From: JTS-AC122 sp050246015
GTDB taxonomy: Bacteria > Planctomycetota > Phycisphaerae > Phycisphaerales > UBA1924
DNA: 51,849 nt
Direction of reading: 5' to 3'
Assembly (NCBI GenBank): GCA_050246015.1
Contig: JBFWWU010000025.1
Location: 1 to 51,849, forward strand
The notes beneath the pieces were generated by a model, which did no database searches, was not told where the DNA came from, and was given only the letters and a program-made list of their open reading frames with translations. Numbering within the stretch: the first letter of the stretch is position 1; each line of letters starts with the position of its first letter. The position numbers and the translations under genes are program-made. Positions 41,948 through 50,188 of the stretch are shown piece after piece.

Positions 41948-43165
41948 TCAGAACATGTCCGTCATCCACCCGGCCGGCCCGGCGAACGCCGCGTCCGCCC
42001 GCCGCAGCGATTCCTCGCTCCCCTTTACCATCCCGGCGTCCCGCAGCGCCGACGCCGACATGAACCCGCTGTACATGCACGCCAGCCCGCACGCGTCGGT
42101 CTCGATGTCCGCGCCGCCCTTCTCGGAATCGGCCCCGCGCAGCGCGTCCGGGTCGATGGTCCCGCCCTGTAGCCGCACCCGGTACGTGCCCGTATTGCCG
42201 CGCAGCACCTCGTCGCGCACCGCGATCGTCAACTCGGTGCTCAGTCCCACGGGGTACCCGCGTGCCGCCAGCGCCCGGGCGGCGTCCACGATCCGGATCA
42301 TCCAGTGATGACGGATCGTCAGCCGGTACGGCTGCTCATCCAGCAGCAGCAGCAACGGGTGCGACGGACCGCCGTGCCACACCAGGTCCGTGCCCACTGT
42401 CGAGTACCCCGCCAGAAACGTGAGCAGCCGCCGCCATCCCTCCGGCGTCGCCGCGCACAGGTCCTGCACGTGCACCTCGTGCTTCCCCCCCTCCACGACC
42501 ACCGGCGCCAGGTAGATGTACCCGCTTATTCGCTCCCCATCCATCATCACGAACGCACGCGCCGCCTCTTTCCGCTCCGGTGGCGGAAACTTGATCCGGT
42601 CCCAGTTGCTCGCGGCCCGGTCGATGTTCCCCGGGTGTTTCGCCGCCACCGCACGGTACAGCGCCCGGATCGCCGGCTCATCCGCCTCCGTCGCTTGACG
42701 CATCTCCACTCCCCGCTCGCGCAGCATGATCCGGTGCAGCGGCACTCGAACCTCAAAGCGGTGCCCCGCCTGTTCGTAGCCCACCGCGCGGTACAACGTC
42801 TGCGTCGCCGGATACAGGCATGAAAGCGCCATTCCCCGCTCGCGCATCTCCAGCAGCGCGTCGCGCATCAGCCGCGTCGCCAGCGCCTTCCCACGCGCCT
42901 CGGGCATCACGCCCACCGCGCCCACGCCGACCATCGGCACGCTCCGCCCACCCCAGAACTGCCCTTTCTCAAACAGCAGCAGCCCGGCGAGCACCTCGTC
43001 CCCTCGGCACATCACCCGCATCTCCGACGGGGAATACCGCGCCAGCCATCCCTGCGACGTCGATTCCGGGCGTCCAAAGGCGTGCGACAGCACCCGCGCG
43101 TACTCCGCCACGTCCGCTTCGCTCCGCGCGGGCCGGTACACCATTGATTCACCGCCGGTCGGCAT
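41948..43165 (-). CDS. Eis-like GNAT N-acetyltransferase
   Basis: A 405-aa protein with the layout of the Eis/COG4552 acetyltransferases: an N-terminal GNAT domain with VGVGAVGVMPEARGKALATRLMRDAL (acetyl-CoA-binding motif A, about 80-105) and YPATQTLYRAVGYEQAG, a second, degenerate GNAT domain (about 150-280), and a C-terminal SCP2-like domain ending at GWMTDMF, where the C-terminal carboxylate acts in catalysis in the family. Members acetylate amines (aminoglycosides or protein lysines); the substrate here is unknown. AGGAGG nine bases upstream supports the start. It is convergent with hcp and downstream of the protease gene terminator. Confidence 0.85.
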   Translation of the reverse strand: MPTGGESMVYRPARSEADVAEYARVLSHAFGRPESTSQGWLARYSPSEMRVMCRGDEVLAGLLLFEKGQFWGGRSVPMVGVGAVGVMPEARGKALATRLMRDALLEMRERGMALSCLYPATQTLYRAVGYEQAGHRFEVRVPLHRIMLRERGVEMRQATEADEPAIRALYRAVAAKHPGNIDRAASNWDRIKFPPPERKEAARAFVMMDGERISGYIYLAPVVVEGGKHEVHVQDLCAATPEGWRRLLTFLAGYSTVGTDLVWHGGPSHPLLLLLDEQPYRLTIRHHWMIRIVDAARALAARGYPVGLSTELTIAVRDEVLRGNTGTYRVRLQGGTIDPDALRGADSEKGGADIETDACGLACMYSGFMSASALRDAGMVKGSEESLRRADAAFAGPAGWMTDMF

Positions 43166-43233
43166 CGGGCGAGCCCTCCTGCATCGGCGCCGCGTGGCGG
43201 TACCGGTCGCGGGAGATGATACGCCCGCGCATG

Positions 43234-43296
43234 AAAAAACCGGCGCGTCGTCCGCTGCTTCAAGCGAGTGCCTCGCTCGCGGACAACCACGCCGGT
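43234..43296 (-). terminator. long intrinsic terminator after the secreted protease gene
   Basis: On the minus strand ACCGGCG (plus 43290-43296) pairs with CGCCGGT (43239-43245), reinforced by an inner GTCCGC/GCGGAC pair and a central GCGAG/CTCGC hairpin, and is followed by six T's. It sits between the protease stop (43339) and the GNAT start (43165), so these two genes are separate transcripts. Confidence 0.75.
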
Positions 43297-43338
43297 CATC
43301 GAGTCGCTGTCGTCACTCCTCGCGCCCCCCGCTCCTTG

Positions 43339-46300
43339 CTACGGGCACGGCGTAAAGAAGCACGCGATGAAGTCAAAGAAATCCTGACTGTTCGTCGTCC
43401 CGTCGTTGTTGAAGTCGGCGGCGCTCGCGAAGAAGTCCGTCAGGAAGTCGAAGAAATCCTGCGAGTTCACGCCCCCGGAGTTGTCCCAGTCGCACGCGCA
43501 CGGCGGGGCGCACCCGATCGTCGACAGGTCCGATTCCAGGAACGCCGGATCAAGCCCCGTGCCGGCCGAGAGACCGCTGATCCCTTCCGTCGCGTTCGAC
43601 GACAGCCACGTCAGTCGAAGCGTCCCGTCAAAGAACATCTCCGCCTGCATCGTCATCCGCGTCGTGGCCGATGCGAATCGCCGGATGTTCGCGTACGTCA
43701 CGACCGCCCGGTCGGACAACTGCGACCACCGGACGTTGCCCGTCGGGCTGTCCGGCAGCAAGTCGTCATACCGCAGCGAGATCCGCGGAACCTGGAAATG
43801 CTCCGTCAGCGATTCGGTGTAGTCGCTCGAGCCCGATCCGAACGTGATGTACCCGTTGCTCCCCACAAAGAACGACGAGAACGGCATCCCGTAGATCCGC
43901 ACCTGCTGCCCGCCGGCCAGCACCGCCTGCGCCGACGAATCGTCCGTCAGCCCCAGCACCGTGTGCCCCGTCGGATCGATGTTCAGCGTCGTCCGCGGCT
44001 CCCCGCAGGCCGTGTAGAAGTCCGGGTGCCCCGGCGTCGGTGTGAACGTGATCTGCCAGTTGTTCAGGTCGTTGTCTCCCGTGAACTCCTCCGTATAGAA
44101 GTCCGGCACCGGCGGCGTCGTGAACGTGAAGCACGCCCCGCCGTTGTTGTTCATCCCGCTGTTGGCCGCTTCGTCCGTCGCCTCGATCGCGAACCGATAG
44201 GTCGTGTCGTCCGTCAGTCCCGTCAGGGTCACCGAGTGCGTCGTGCCAAAGGCCGTCTGGTCCGACATCGACGACAGCGACCCGCACGTCGTCCCGAAGC
44301 GCACCCGAGTCTGCGCGCTCTCATCCGTCGTGTACGTCACGACCGCGCTGCGCGCCATCACGTTGCCGACCACCACGTTCGAGATCGTCGGCGGCGTGCA
44401 GTCCACGCTCGCCGTATCCGTCACCATCACGTTCATCCCGCCGGACCCATCGTCCGCGTCGATGTACAGCAGCGTGATCGTGTCGTTCGCCCCGATCTGC
44501 AGCGAGCCCGGCGTATTCGACGTGCTCAAGCCCACCGACCCCAGGAACGCCGCCGACTCCGCCGACGTCTCGGTCAGCGTCACCACCTCGCCCGACGGAT
44601 CGCTCGTCGAAGTCACCAGCACGTTCACCGTGTCGATCACGCTGTCGGACGTGTTGAGCCCGCAGTCCACCGCCCGCAGCGTCGCCGACGTGGCCCCGCA
44701 ACTATACCGCGAGCGGTCAAGCTGCGCCGAGCCGGCGTCCGAGCAGTTCACCAGCAGCGGGCTCGCCGCAAGACTGAACCGCTGCGGTCCCTGCGGCACG
44801 TTCGTTCCCCGTACCTGGCACAGCCAGCCCCCCGGCATCGGGTTCGCCACGAACACCTGCTCGATGTTGTTCCGATGGTCTTCCCCCGTGCGAACCGCCG
44901 GCGCATCCGGATCCTGCGGATTCAGCGTCCAGGGGAAGCGCCGCGTCCCGCTCGGATCCATCACCACCAGGTCCAGATCGTTCACCAGTTGATCCTGCAC
45001 CGCCGCGTTCCCGCGGTAGTCGTCCCACGCGATCGTCACCTTGAACTCCGTGTCCGTCGGCGACACCACCACCACGAACGAGTACACGTCCCCCTGGCCC
45101 ACCTGGTTCTCGATCCAGTTCCCCGAGCGCAGTTGATCCATGATCCGCGGGGCCCGGATCGATCCATACCCCGTCTTGTAGTCAGGACCCGGATCGTCAA
45201 GGTCGATCGCCGTGTGCGCGAAGATCGTCTTGATCGTCGAGTTCAGCGGGTCCGGCATCCCCGTGTTCACCTGCCGCCAGTCCTGGATGAACAGCGCCGC
45301 GATCCCGCACGTCGTCGGGCTCGCCATCGATGTCCCGCACAGCGACGTGTACCCGCTCGCGCCCGCGCACGACGTCACCCCGTTGTCCCCGTCGCTCTGG
45401 CACCCGGGCGCGCAGAAATCCGGCTTCAGCCGCCCGTCGTCCGTCGGTCCCCAACTCGTGAACGTCGTGATCGAATCATCGTTCGAGTTGATCGCTCCCA
45501 CGCACACCTGGTTCTTCCCGGCCTGTGGCGGGGCGATCGAATAGAAATCGCCAAACCCCTCCACGTCGCACCGGCTCCCCTGACGCTCATTCCCCGCCGC
45601 CCAGATCGTTCGGAACGGCTCCCCGTTCTGGCCGACCCGCTCGCCCCGGATCAAACTGTCCAGCATCTCGTTGAACAGACCGTAGTCCCCCTGGTATGGG
45701 CACGGGTAGCCGTTCGACTCGATGTTATTCCCCACCGAGTTGTTCGCCACGTCCGCACCCATCCCGATCGCCGCCAGGTAGTCATTCTCCGTGTCGGTCT
45801 GCGGCGCATTGCGGAAGAAATCATTCCCGAACCCCTGCACGCCGTACGAAAGGAACGCTCGAACGCCCGGCGCCATCCCGCGGTGTGGATTCCCCGCCTC
45901 GCCGGAACCGGTTCCCCCAATCGTCCCCGCGACGTGCGTCGCGTGCGTGATCACCCCCGATGCATCGCCCGTCGTGATCCGCGGCGCAAGCCCCGGATGC
46001 GCCGCGATGGTGCCCCCGTCGTACACCAGCACGTCCACCCCTGCTCCATTCAGCCCGTACGGCGCCTGGTTCACCGTGTCCACTCCCGTGCGCACCCGGT
46101 TGTCATCGTTGCATGTCGTCAGCGGCATCATGATCGGCTCGATGTACCGAACCAGGTCGCTCGATGCCAGTTCTCGATACTTCGACATCGGCAGGTGGAT
46201 CGCGAGCCCGTTGACCGTCTTATACCGGTGCGTCGTAGATCCGCCCAGCCCCCGCACCAGCGCCTCGCCGTCCCCCTGCGCCACATCTGTGTGCAGCATC

Positions 46301-46845
46301 ACCGTCATCGCCAGCGTCGGGTTCTGGCCCCGAGCCTCAAGCGACGCCACCGTCGTGTCGTCGTGCGCGCCCATCGGCTGGTCTTTCACCCCCTCGACCA
46401 CCGTCCATCCCCGGATGATCCCCGCGTGCAGGTCCGGATGGAGTTTCCACGCCGGGTTGATCTCTTCCACCGTCAGCAGGACCCCCATCCCCGCGATCCG
46501 CGCCGCGTCATACCCCGGCTTCACCCTCGCGTAGTACGCATTGGCCCCGGCGTAGTCGAGTACCTCCAGCCCCGCCTGCTTCAGCGCCGCCTTCTGGGCT
46601 TCCGTCAGCGCCGCTTCGAAGTGCGCGACCACGTGCACCTGTTTCCGCGCTGCCTCACCGAGCAGCCGGGCCAACCCCTTCTGATCCACCTTCTTCGGCG
46701 CCGCGCCAGCCCCAGTCCGCCACTGTACCTGCCCCTGCGCCGACATCGCCGGCCCCAGGGCACACACGAGTCCGGTAACACACACCAGACTCCACGCGCG
46801 ACGCCGCGCTCCGCTGCGTCCGAACCGCTCCTGCTCGCTCATCAT
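43339..46845 (-). CDS. secreted subtilisin-family (S8) protease with dockerin-like tail
   Basis: A 1,168-aa exported serine protease. A signal peptide (about 14-38, ending AMSAQGQ) precedes a propeptide-like region. The S8 catalytic domain (about 268-540) has Asp276 in VLVYDGG, His304 in THATHVAGT, oxyanion Asn419 in WAAGNE and Ser506 in GTSMASP, so it should be active. C-terminal parts include a P-domain-like beta region, a fibronectin-III-like segment (about 830-925) and a final tail of two DxNxDG/SQDFFDF motifs (about 1118-1168), the dockerin-like calcium-binding pattern also present in the HAF-repeat protein. The N-terminal Met pair (46845/46842) follows AGAGGAG; the upstream ATG at 46899 is rejected. 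It could act on surface or environmental protein. Confidence 0.9.
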   Translation of the reverse strand: MMSEQERFGRSGARRRAWSLVCVTGLVCALGPAMSAQGQVQWRTGAGAAPKKVDQKGLARLLGEAARKQVHVVAHFEAALTEAQKAALKQAGLEVLDYAGANAYYARVKPGYDAARIAGMGVLLTVEEINPAWKLHPDLHAGIIRGWTVVEGVKDQPMGAHDDTTVASLEARGQNPTLAMTVMLHTDVAQGDGEALVRGLGGSTTHRYKTVNGLAIHLPMSKYRELASSDLVRYIEPIMMPLTTCNDDNRVRTGVDTVNQAPYGLNGAGVDVLVYDGGTIAAHPGLAPRITTGDASGVITHATHVAGTIGGTGSGEAGNPHRGMAPGVRAFLSYGVQGFGNDFFRNAPQTDTENDYLAAIGMGADVANNSVGNNIESNGYPCPYQGDYGLFNEMLDSLIRGERVGQNGEPFRTIWAAGNERQGSRCDVEGFGDFYSIAPPQAGKNQVCVGAINSNDDSITTFTSWGPTDDGRLKPDFCAPGCQSDGDNGVTSCAGASGYTSLCGTSMASPTTCGIAALFIQDWRQVNTGMPDPLNSTIKTIFAHTAIDLDDPGPDYKTGYGSIRAPRIMDQLRSGNWIENQVGQGDVYSFVVVVSPTDTEFKVTIAWDDYRGNAAVQDQLVNDLDLVVMDPSGTRRFPWTLNPQDPDAPAVRTGEDHRNNIEQVFVANPMPGGWLCQVRGTNVPQGPQRFSLAASPLLVNCSDAGSAQLDRSRYSCGATSATLRAVDCGLNTSDSVIDTVNVLVTSTSDPSGEVVTLTETSAESAAFLGSVGLSTSNTPGSLQIGANDTITLLYIDADDGSGGMNVMVTDTASVDCTPPTISNVVVGNVMARSAVVTYTTDESAQTRVRFGTTCGSLSSMSDQTAFGTTHSVTLTGLTDDTTYRFAIEATDEAANSGMNNNGGACFTFTTPPVPDFYTEEFTGDNDLNNWQITFTPTPGHPDFYTACGEPRTTLNIDPTGHTVLGLTDDSSAQAVLAGGQQVRIYGMPFSSFFVGSNGYITFGSGSSDYTESLTEHFQVPRISLRYDDLLPDSPTGNVRWSQLSDRAVVTYANIRRFASATTRMTMQAEMFFDGTLRLTWLSSNATEGISGLSAGTGLDPAFLESDLSTIGCAPPCACDWDNSGGVNSQDFFDFLTDFFASAADFNNDGTTNSQDFFDFIACFFTPCP

Positions 46846-47056
46846 GGACTCCTCTTGGCAAAATAAAACCGTTTCATGCTCGGACGGGCATCCGCGCACG
46901 GTGCGACAACGAGCCCCTACAGAGTTTGCCCGATCCCGGACATACTGCCAAGTTTTTGCCCGGCCGTCAAGTCAACATTTTCATGCCAACCCGCGCTCCC
47001 CATATCCGAACCGGCCGCCCAGAACCAATTCACTCTCCCGCCACCCCCGCCGCCGC
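46846..47056. other. upstream region of the protease gene
   Basis: This 211-base gap between the protease start and the phosphatase stop contains an AT-richer stretch (46850-46990) with TTGACTTGACGG on the minus strand, which could be a -35 element. I could not find a well-placed -10 box. No hairpin terminator for the phosphatase gene is visible here. Confidence 0.3.
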
Positions 47057-48385
47057 TTATCGCGCATCCCGAGCCACCACGAGGATCGCCCGGTCATCCG
47101 GTGCGCTCCGGCCCCCGCCGCCGTCCTCTATGCCCCCGCACACCCTCGCCGCGATGTCCCTCAGCAACGCCGCCGCCCCGCTCTGACTCCACGCCGACTC
47201 CATCGCCGCCACCGCCGCTCCGGTCCCCTGCGGCCGACCCGTATCGCTCGGAAACTCATACACGCCATCCGTCGCCACCACCAGCCCATCCCCGGCGTCG
47301 AGCACGATCTCCGCCGTCGCCCCCTCGCCGATCTCTTCATCGACGCCCAGCGGCGCCAACGTCGCTTCGCTCAGCGCGGCGTGCCCCCTTCCGTCCGCGC
47401 CCGCGCGCAGCCTCACAATCGGTGACATCCCCGCCGCCGCGTACCGAATCGCGCCGCGACGAGTATCGAGCACCCCGACGAACGCGCATACGAACATCCC
47501 GATCGGCAGTCGCTCCCGAAGCCCGCTGTTGAGATGCTCCAGCATCTCCTCCAGTTCCAGCCCCGCCCGCACCCCCATCCGGAACATCGCCTGCGCCTGC
47601 GCCGCCGCGAGCGCCGGCCCCACCCCGTGTCCCGCCGCGTCCGCCACGAACAACCACACCCCGCTCCCGCTCCCGCCCCCGTCTCCAGGCCTCGTGATCA
47701 CGTCGTAACTGTCGCCCGCCGTCTCTTCCGCCGGCGACAACCACGCCGCCACCGAATAGCCCGGCACTCTCGGCAACTCCGTCGGCAAGGTGGCCCGCTG
47801 GATCTCCCGCGCCACCCGCAGGTCCGCTTCCAGTTTCGCACGTTGCCGCTCGGATTCAAGCAGCGCCGCCCGCCGGATCGCCACCGCCGCCTGTGATGCC
47901 AGCGCCCTCGCAATCAGTTCGTCCTCCTGCGTAAAATGCCCCGTCGGGCCTCGCTTGTTCAGCACCTGCACTACCCCTTCCAGCGTCCCATCCAACGACG
48001 CCAGCGGCACCGTCAGCATCGTCCGCGTTCGGTACCCCGTCCGTCGATCGATCTCCGGATTGAACCGTCCATCCGAATAGCAGTCCTTCACGTTGATGAT
48101 CCGCCGCGTCTGCGCCGCTTCGCCCGCCAGGCCGCTGCTCGCCGCGAATCGCAACTCCTCACCAACGCCGTGCGCCTGCGCCGAGAACAACTCATCCCTG
48201 ACCCGATCGTACCGAAACACGCTCGCTCGCTCGGCCTCAAGCCCGTCCCGCATCGCGTCGTTGATCAGTCCCAGCACCTCCGTCAGGTCCCGGCTCAGCG
48301 CCAGCCGCTCCATCACCCCCAGCACGCGTACCCACGCGGACTGCGATCCATTCCGCGGCTCGTTCCCGGCTTCAGCCTGATCCAT
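47057..48385 (-). CDS. GAF domain - PP2C (RsbU/SpoIIE-type) protein serine phosphatase
   Basis: A 442-aa cytoplasmic signalling protein. Residues about 33-180 form a GAF sensor domain (LGLINDAMRDGLEAERASVFRYD, TMLTVPLASLDGTLEGVVQVLNK). A linker helix (REIQRATLPTELP, about 197) leads into a metal-dependent SpoIIE-type phosphatase (about 215-440) with the acidic motifs AGDSYDVI, VADAAGHGVGP and VATDGVYEF. Such proteins dephosphorylate anti-sigma-factor antagonists or other partners in stress and surface-growth control. It lacks a membrane segment or receiver domain. It stands between two secreted-protein genes on the minus strand. No anti-sigma or STAS partner is in the window. Confidence 0.9.
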   Translation of the reverse strand: MDQAEAGNEPRNGSQSAWVRVLGVMERLALSRDLTEVLGLINDAMRDGLEAERASVFRYDRVRDELFSAQAHGVGEELRFAASSGLAGEAAQTRRIINVKDCYSDGRFNPEIDRRTGYRTRTMLTVPLASLDGTLEGVVQVLNKRGPTGHFTQEDELIARALASQAAVAIRRAALLESERQRAKLEADLRVAREIQRATLPTELPRVPGYSVAAWLSPAEETAGDSYDVITRPGDGGGSGSGVWLFVADAAGHGVGPALAAAQAQAMFRMGVRAGLELEEMLEHLNSGLRERLPIGMFVCAFVGVLDTRRGAIRYAAAGMSPIVRLRAGADGRGHAALSEATLAPLGVDEEIGEGATAEIVLDAGDGLVVATDGVYEFPSDTGRPQGTGAAVAAMESAWSQSGAAALLRDIAARVCGGIEDGGGGRSAPDDRAILVVARDAR

Positions 48386-48511
48386 ACCCGCTCAGTATGA
48401 CCCCGCTCACCGGCCGAATCAAGCCCAGCAGCCGGCGCCGCGCCACTGACTCTACTCGTGTCCCGCTTGCCCGTTCCCGCCGTCCCATCCACATCTCACC
48501 TGCCGGCAACG

Positions 48512-48539
48512 AAAAAGCGGCGTCCGAAGACACCGCTTT
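48512..48539 (-). terminator. intrinsic terminator with TTCG loop after the HAF-repeat gene
   Basis: On the minus strand AAAGCGGTGTC pairs with GACGCCGCTTT around a TTCG tetraloop (one T-G wobble), then TTTTTC. The T's are the A's at plus 48512-48516. It terminates the HAF-repeat gene before the phosphatase gene. It lies 20 bases beyond a long G-rich tract. Confidence 0.9.
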
Positions 48540-48560
48540 GAAGAAATCGTGGGGCAAGAG

Positions 48561-48625
48561 GGAGGGAGGGTGGGGGGGGTGGGGGTGGGGGTGGGGGTGG
48601 GGGTGGGGGGTGGGGGGAGGGGGGG
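48561..48625. repeat. G-rich (TGGGGG)n tract
   Basis: About 65 bases of nearly pure G with regularly spaced T's; at least five TGGGGG units in a row, directly after the HAF-repeat gene's TAA (48626-48628). On the plus strand it should be able to form G-quadruplexes; the transcript of the minus-strand gene is C-rich here. The regular hexamer could vary in number between strains by slippage. Confidence 0.8.
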
Positions 48626-49921
48626 TTAGCAGCCGGTGAACATCACGTTGAGGAAGTCGAACAAGTCGCGTGTGTCGAGCGAACCGTCGCGGTTGAAATC
48701 GCTCTGTGCTTCGCTGTTCAGGAACGCCGTCAGGAAGTCGTAGAAGTCCTGAGACGTGATGGTCTGGTCGCAGTTGAAGTCGGCCGGGCAGGACGAGCAA
48801 CTATCGTCGAGCAGCGCGACGAACGCGAGGATCTCGCCGTAGTACACGCCCGTCCCGCTGAACACGCGCCCGTTCGGGCTCACGCCACGCCCCTCAAACA
48901 AGTACCAGCCCTCGAGGTTGACGCCGTGCTCGCCGAGGAACTCGTTCAGATCACGCATTCCCGATTCCGGGGTCCACACAAAGGCGGTTGTTGCCGACTG
49001 GAAACGCGTGGTGCCCACCACGGTCCGTCCATCAGAACTCACGGCGACCGCCAACGCATCCGTGCGAACCGGGAGCGCTCCCAGATCCTGCATCCCGCTT
49101 TCGGCCGTCCATCGAAATGCCCGCATCGTCCCGCCGGGGAGTTCCGCGCCCCCGACCACCGCGGTGCCGTCGTTGTTCACGCCGTACGCCAACGACGATT
49201 GGGCGCCCGTGGGAAGCCCGAGATCGATCATCCCGCCCGCCTCATCCCACCGGAACGCGTGGACGACGTCGCCGGCCACATTGCTGTATCCCACGACGAA
49301 TCGCCCGTCTTCATTCATCCCGTACGCGCCCGAGTTAACCCCCCCGGGGAGCGTCCCGAGCGATTGCATGCCCCCGCCGGCGGTCCAGCGAAAGGCTCGC
49401 TCGCCCTCGGGCATGGATCCAAATCCAATCACCACGTTCCCGTCACGATTCACCGATTGGGCAAAGGAGTACGTACCCCCCGACAGCACACCCAGGCTCT
49501 GCATCCCTTGCGTCACGCTCCAGCGGTACGCCCGGATTCCCTCGGAGGAGTCACTGGTCCCAACGATGAACTGACCGTTCCCGCTGACCACGTTGCCGAA
49601 GGAAAATCGTCCCCCCGGCAGCGTCCCAAGGTTGGTCACGCCGTCCTCCAGCGACCACCGGAACGCGCGGCTTCCCTGCGGGGAATCCGCGTATCCCGTT
49701 GCCACGCCTCCGTCGGCGCTCGTTCCGTACCCCCCGATCGAATACGTGCTGCCCGGGATTCGCCCGACCGCTCGGATCGACTGACCCAGTGCCGCGTCGC
49801 ACGCAACGGCCGCGGCCAGCGCCGCGCACGCCATCATCATCCTGCTTCCCTGCGCCCGCGCACCACGTGTTCCGTTGCGGCTGCCAGCCGCACCGGTCGT
49901 CCGACAGATCGAGTTCATCAT
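48626..49921 (-). CDS. secreted HAF-repeat protein with dockerin-like tail
   Basis: A 431-aa exported protein from the ATG at 49921 (GAGGT ten bases upstream; the ORF can be extended to 49966 but not convincingly). After a signal peptide (ACAALAAAVACDAALG), seven or so HAF-type repeats of about 44 residues follow, each with a variant of ...RAFRW...GMQSLGTLPGG...; such proteins form beta-propeller-like folds, function unknown. The C-terminus (about 375-431: CPADFNCDQTITSQDFYDFLTAFL and DFNRDGSLDTRDLFDFLNVMF, both shortened here) is a dockerin-like calcium-binding tail like that of the protease. A shared tail suggests a common anchoring or sorting route in this organism. It is terminated by the hairpin at 48512-48539. 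Confidence 0.85.
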   Translation of the reverse strand: MMNSICRTTGAAGSRNGTRGARAQGSRMMMACAALAAAVACDAALGQSIRAVGRIPGSTYSIGGYGTSADGGVATGYADSPQGSRAFRWSLEDGVTNLGTLPGGRFSFGNVVSGNGQFIVGTSDSSEGIRAYRWSVTQGMQSLGVLSGGTYSFAQSVNRDGNVVIGFGSMPEGERAFRWTAGGGMQSLGTLPGGVNSGAYGMNEDGRFVVGYSNVAGDVVHAFRWDEAGGMIDLGLPTGAQSSLAYGVNNDGTAVVGGAELPGGTMRAFRWTAESGMQDLGALPVRTDALAVAVSSDGRTVVGTTRFQSATTAFVWTPESGMRDLNEFLGEHGVNLEGWYLFEGRGVSPNGRVFSGTGVYYGEILAFVALLDDSCSSCPADFNCDQTITSQDFYDFLTAFLNSEAQSDFNRDGSLDTRDLFDFLNVMFTGC

Positions 49922-49984
49922 CGTGGGGTAACCTCGTAGTGGGCTTGCTCGTTCCGTGGCCCCCATCGGCTAGGTTCCGAAAAG

Positions 49985-50006
49985 CGGGTGAAAAATATAT
50001 CACCCG
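49985..50006. repeat. inverted repeat around a TATATT box upstream of the HAF-repeat gene
   Basis: CGGGTGA (49985-49991) and TCACCCG (50000-50006) flank an AT-only loop containing TATATT on the minus strand, which could be the -10 of the HAF-repeat gene promoter or an operator. No clear -35 at normal spacing. Confidence 0.4.
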
Positions 50007-50023
50007 ATCGCAACTTGGCCTTA

Positions 50024-50042
50024 ATCAAGTGCCCGACTTGAT
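50024..50042. repeat. inverted repeat ATCAAGT/ACTTGAT
   Basis: Seven-base perfect inverted repeat with a five-base loop, 18 bases beyond the previous repeat and in the same spacer between the HAF-repeat gene and the sugar dehydrogenase gene. It has operator-like size; no T run follows, so it is not a terminator. Confidence 0.4.
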
Positions 50043-50188
50043 GAGAGCGTTCTTGAATCGGGGAGCATCCCCCCGGAGTTCACGCTCACTCCATTTTCGC
50101 GCAGGATTTGCTCGTTCTCCAGCCCGCGCAATCGGCCGTGCTTCACATCGGCCGATATGAGCCACTCCACCCGCCCCCGCGGCTCATT

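Noticed and set aside
42820..46866. Plus-strand open frame of 1,348 codons opposite the protease gene
   Set aside because: Arg/His/Pro-rich translation is the shadow of the S8 protease and GNAT genes, which have full catalytic motifs on the minus strand.
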